A stretch of DNA of 52,450 bases from an uncultured Acidobacteriia bacterium. GTDB taxonomy: Bacteria > Acidobacteriota > Terriglobia > Bryobacterales > Bryobacteraceae. The notes beneath the pieces were generated by a model. It worked only from the letters and a program-made list of their open reading frames with translations. It had not been told where the DNA came from and made no database searches. The stretch is from contig CAIRSA010000348.1 in the NCBI GenBank assembly GCA_903881085.1, forward strand, positions 1 through 52,450. The letters are read 5' to 3'. Below are positions 50,650-52,450 of the stretch, in pieces (position 1 is the first letter of the stretch; every line of letters begins with the position of its first letter). The translations under genes and the position numbers were made by a program.

Positions 50650-51112
50650 GGAGTACAATCACGCTGGCGACGCTTGCCGTCGGCATCGCTGATAAGACGC
50701 AGCAATGGACCGCTTCCATCTACCCGGCCAGTCGTGCCAGTCATGATCGTCTATGGCGGCAGCACAACCGGTACTTCCATCAGTAGCGTCGCCAATTCGT
50801 TTTCGTTCCAGTAGAGCTCCGTGCCCGGTACGGTCCTCTCTGTGTTTGGGTCGAATCTGGCTAATGCTACTGGGGGCTGGTTGCTTGCAGTCCTCTGCCT
50901 TTTTCATCCCTAGCATCGCCGACCACCGCGTTCGGCAGCTATAAACCACCAGCAATATGGATTGATTTCAGAACAAATTGGCACAATGCAGTTGAACTTC
51001 ATTGTGCCAATTTGCCGCTGACGCCAGGCGATTATCCGGTGGTGGTCACCGTGGGCGGTGCATCCAGAGTACCCGTCAAATTGACGGTAACAGCTTCGCC
51101 GCCTAAGCCGTA
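50650..51112 (+). pseudogene. Decayed TIGR03437-type domain gene
   Basis: Coding-like sequence is scattered over three frames. One frame gives TLAVGIADKTQQWTASIYPASR (50658-50730). The next gives VYGGSTTGTSISSVANSFSF, a stop, then VPGTVLSVFGSNLANATGGW (50821-50880). A third gives QYGLISEQIGTMQLNFIVPICR and a fourth LTPGDYPVVVTVGGASRVPV...TVTASPPKP with a stop at 51110-51112. VPGT..SVFGSNLA, QINF/QLNFIVP and GDYPVVVTVGG are the signature words of the TIGR03437 C-terminal domain of Solibacter-type secreted proteins. At least three frameshifts and one nonsense change are needed, so the gene is dead. It follows the M36 gene on the same strand. Confidence 0.65.
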
Positions 51113-51124
51113 ACCGGTGTTTTG

Positions 51125-52231
51125 TTACCGGCCCACTTCGTCGCGAATAATGCGCAGCATGCGGCGAAGTGGTTCGGCGGCGCCCCACAGCAACTGGTCG
51201 CCCACCGTAAATCCACCCAGGAACGTAGGTCCAAGATTCAACTTGTGCAGCCTTCCCACGGGCACGGTCAGCGTTCCGGATACAGCCGCCGGCGTCAGGT
51301 CGCGCAGCGTGGACGCCTTGTCATTCGGCACAACCTTCACCCACTGATTTGCCCCAGCCAGCATCGCCTCGATCTCGTCCATCGGAACGTCTTTGGTCAT
51401 CTTGATGGTCAAGCCCTGACTGTGGCAGCGCATGGTGCCGATGCGCACGCAGATACCGTCCACCGGCACTTGCGTCGCATTGCCCAGAATCTTATTCGTC
51501 TCAGAGATGCCCTTCCACTCTTCTTTAGTCTGGCCGCCGGGCATGTCTTTATCGATCCACGGAATCAGGCTGCCCGCCAGCGGCGCGCCGAACTCCGAGG
51601 CTGGAAAGCTCGCCGACCGCTGCTCGCCAACCACGATGCGGTCAATGTCCAGTGCGTTCTGCGAGGCCGATGCGCGAGCCGGATCCACCAGCGCGCCCAT
51701 CTGCGCGACAAGTTCCAGCATCTTCGCCGCGCCCGCGCCCGAGGCCGCCTGGTACGTCATTGTCGACATCCATTCGACAAGACCGCGCTTGAACAGTTCG
51801 CCCACCGCCATCAGCATCAGGCTCACTGTGCAATTGCCGCCGGCAAAAGTCTTTACACCCTTGGCCAACCCTTTGCGGATCAGTTCGCCGTTTACGGGGT
51901 CAAGAATAATGATCGCCTCGTCCTTCATGCGCAGCGTGGAAGCCGCGTCAATAAAGTATCCCGCCCAGCCGGAAGCACGCAGCGGGCCGTAGACAGCCGT
52001 TGTGTAGTCGCCGCCCTGGCAACTGATCAGCACGTCGCACGCGGCGAGTGCCTTCAAATCTGACGCGTCCTTCAGTGTGCTGCCGGCGCCTTCCGCGGGG
52101 GCTGCACCGCCAATATTCGACGTGGTAAAAAAGATGGGTTCGAGGCCGGCGAAATCGTTCTCCTCACGCATACGCTGCATGAGCACACTGCCGACCATGC
52201 CTCTCCACCCGATAAGTCCAACTTTGAGCAT
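51125..52231 (-). CDS. asd: Aspartate-semialdehyde dehydrogenase, gammaproteobacterial form
   Basis: A 368-residue enzyme that reduces aspartyl phosphate to aspartate semialdehyde with NADPH, feeding lysine, diaminopimelate, threonine and methionine. Text follows the Escherichia coli-type subfamily closely: GLIGWRGMVGSVLMQRM (nucleotide site), SCQGGDYTTAVYGPLRASG, DAASTLRMKDEAIIILDP, active-site Cys134 in GGNCTVSLMLM, QAASGAGA, LAGSLIPWIDKD, RCHSQG (active His) and VGDQLLWGAAEPLRRMLR. Many Acidobacteriota carry the other, archaeal/Gram-positive-like form, so transfer is possible. It is the only minus-strand gene near the right end; the region behind it holds a decayed gene and an intron. No other lysine genes are adjacent. 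Confidence 0.94.
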   Translation of the reverse strand: MLKVGLIGWRGMVGSVLMQRMREENDFAGLEPIFFTTSNIGGAAPAEGAGSTLKDASDLKALAACDVLISCQGGDYTTAVYGPLRASGWAGYFIDAASTLRMKDEAIIILDPVNGELIRKGLAKGVKTFAGGNCTVSLMLMAVGELFKRGLVEWMSTMTYQAASGAGAAKMLELVAQMGALVDPARASASQNALDIDRIVVGEQRSASFPASEFGAPLAGSLIPWIDKDMPGGQTKEEWKGISETNKILGNATQVPVDGICVRIGTMRCHSQGLTIKMTKDVPMDEIEAMLAGANQWVKVVPNDKASTLRDLTPAAVSGTLTVPVGRLHKLNLGPTFLGGFTVGDQLLWGAAEPLRRMLRIIRDEVGR

Positions 52232-52302
52232 GATATCTCCAGTTTAGCGAAGGCCTGGCGAAACCCGCTACTGCGCCGGTATGCAAAGTGGTATAACCGA
52301 AA

Positions 52303-52450
52303 GTATGGCGCGTCCTGAAAGACGCGTTGTTCTAGCAGGTGGAAGTCCTGTCCGGGTAAGCGCCGAAGCGCCCGGTAGCAGACTCCAGCCGGAAGGAGAG
52401 ATCCGACCGAGCCGAGCGGAGTGTCGAAAGCCTTTGAAAGAGAAGGGAGC
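52303..52450 (+). ncRNA. 5' part of a probable group II intron (truncated by the window edge)
   Basis: From about 52303 the sequence GTATGGCGCGTCCTGAAAGA is followed by a GCGTC/GACGC hairpin, CTAGCAGGTGGAAGTCCTGT, then CCGGG...GCGCC-GAA-GCGC...CCCGG and a CTCC-AGCC-GGAAGGAG hairpin. The AGCAGGTGGAAGTCCTGTC block and the order of nested hairpins are typical of domain I of bacterial group II introns. The plus-strand intron starts upstream of asd and runs out of the window before domain IV and any reverse transcriptase. The exact splice junction is uncertain. Confidence 0.65.

Noticed and set aside
52303..52450. RNase P RNA or cobalamin riboswitch at the right end
   Set aside because: The characteristic GAAAGUCCGGGC and GCCACUG words of those RNAs are missing; the group II intron reading fits the AGCAGGTGGAAGTCCTGTC block better.

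Overview
The window looks like chromosome from an Acidobacteriota member of the Solibacter/Bryobacter type. This is inferred from gene content: two DUF1501 proteins, a DUF1549/DUF1553 protein with haem-like motifs, an Oar-type TonB receptor with an N-terminal carboxypeptidase-regulatory-like domain, an HD-GYP response regulator, many secreted hydrolases, and the remnant of a TIGR03437-type domain. No rRNA, tRNA or CRISPR array was seen.

Layout. 148-7159 (minus strand): two small secreted proteins, then a tight run of MscS channel, secreted protein, pseudouridine synthase with a huge repeat-rich N-terminus, and DUF1501 protein. 7679-11829 (minus): DUF2071 protein, BNR-type secreted protein, Tat-type FMN hydroxy-acid oxidase and a sugar-binding lipoprotein, divergent from a sulfatase (11879). 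13419-16708: lytic transglycosylase, DinB-like protein, response regulator/HD-GYP and toast-rack lipoprotein. 16711-20554: a lipoprotein mutarotase divergent from galT, then guaB. 20557-29376 (minus): a compact run of GH127 arabinofuranosidase, serine-glyoxylate-type aminotransferase, malate synthase, FAD/Fe-S D-2-hydroxyacid dehydrogenase, an Rpn-like nuclease coupled by a GTGA overlap, and a VOC protein. 29439-32639: TonB receptor. 32989-41146: Rrf2 regulator, then a four-gene plus-strand operon (DUF1501, PPC-domain protein, DUF1549/DUF1553 protein, cytochrome/WD40 protein). 41143-46230: secretin-domain-like protein, GH27 alpha-galactosidase, pirin, nitroreductase and a zinc-ribbon membrane-anchored protein. 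46265-52450 is more disturbed: integrase remnant, large M36 metallopeptidase, decayed TIGR03437-type gene, asd, and the 5' part of a probable group II intron running off the window.

How the genes work together. Two metabolic themes stand out. The first is use of plant-type or microbial glycans: GH27, GH127, sulfatase, BNR protein, TonB receptor, mutarotase and GalT, covering release, uptake and galactose entry. The second is two-carbon (glycolate/glyoxylate) metabolism: an FAD/Fe-S dehydrogenase making a 2-oxoacid, malate synthase consuming glyoxylate, and an aminotransferase turning glyoxylate into glycine. The DUF1501/PPC/DUF1549-1553/cytochrome-WD40 operon is the least understood multi-gene system here and is the best candidate for an undescribed envelope redox or polymer-processing machine.

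Limits. All family assignments are from reading motifs; no database search was possible. Start codons are chosen from signal peptides, ribosome binding sites and overlaps, and several alternatives are stated.
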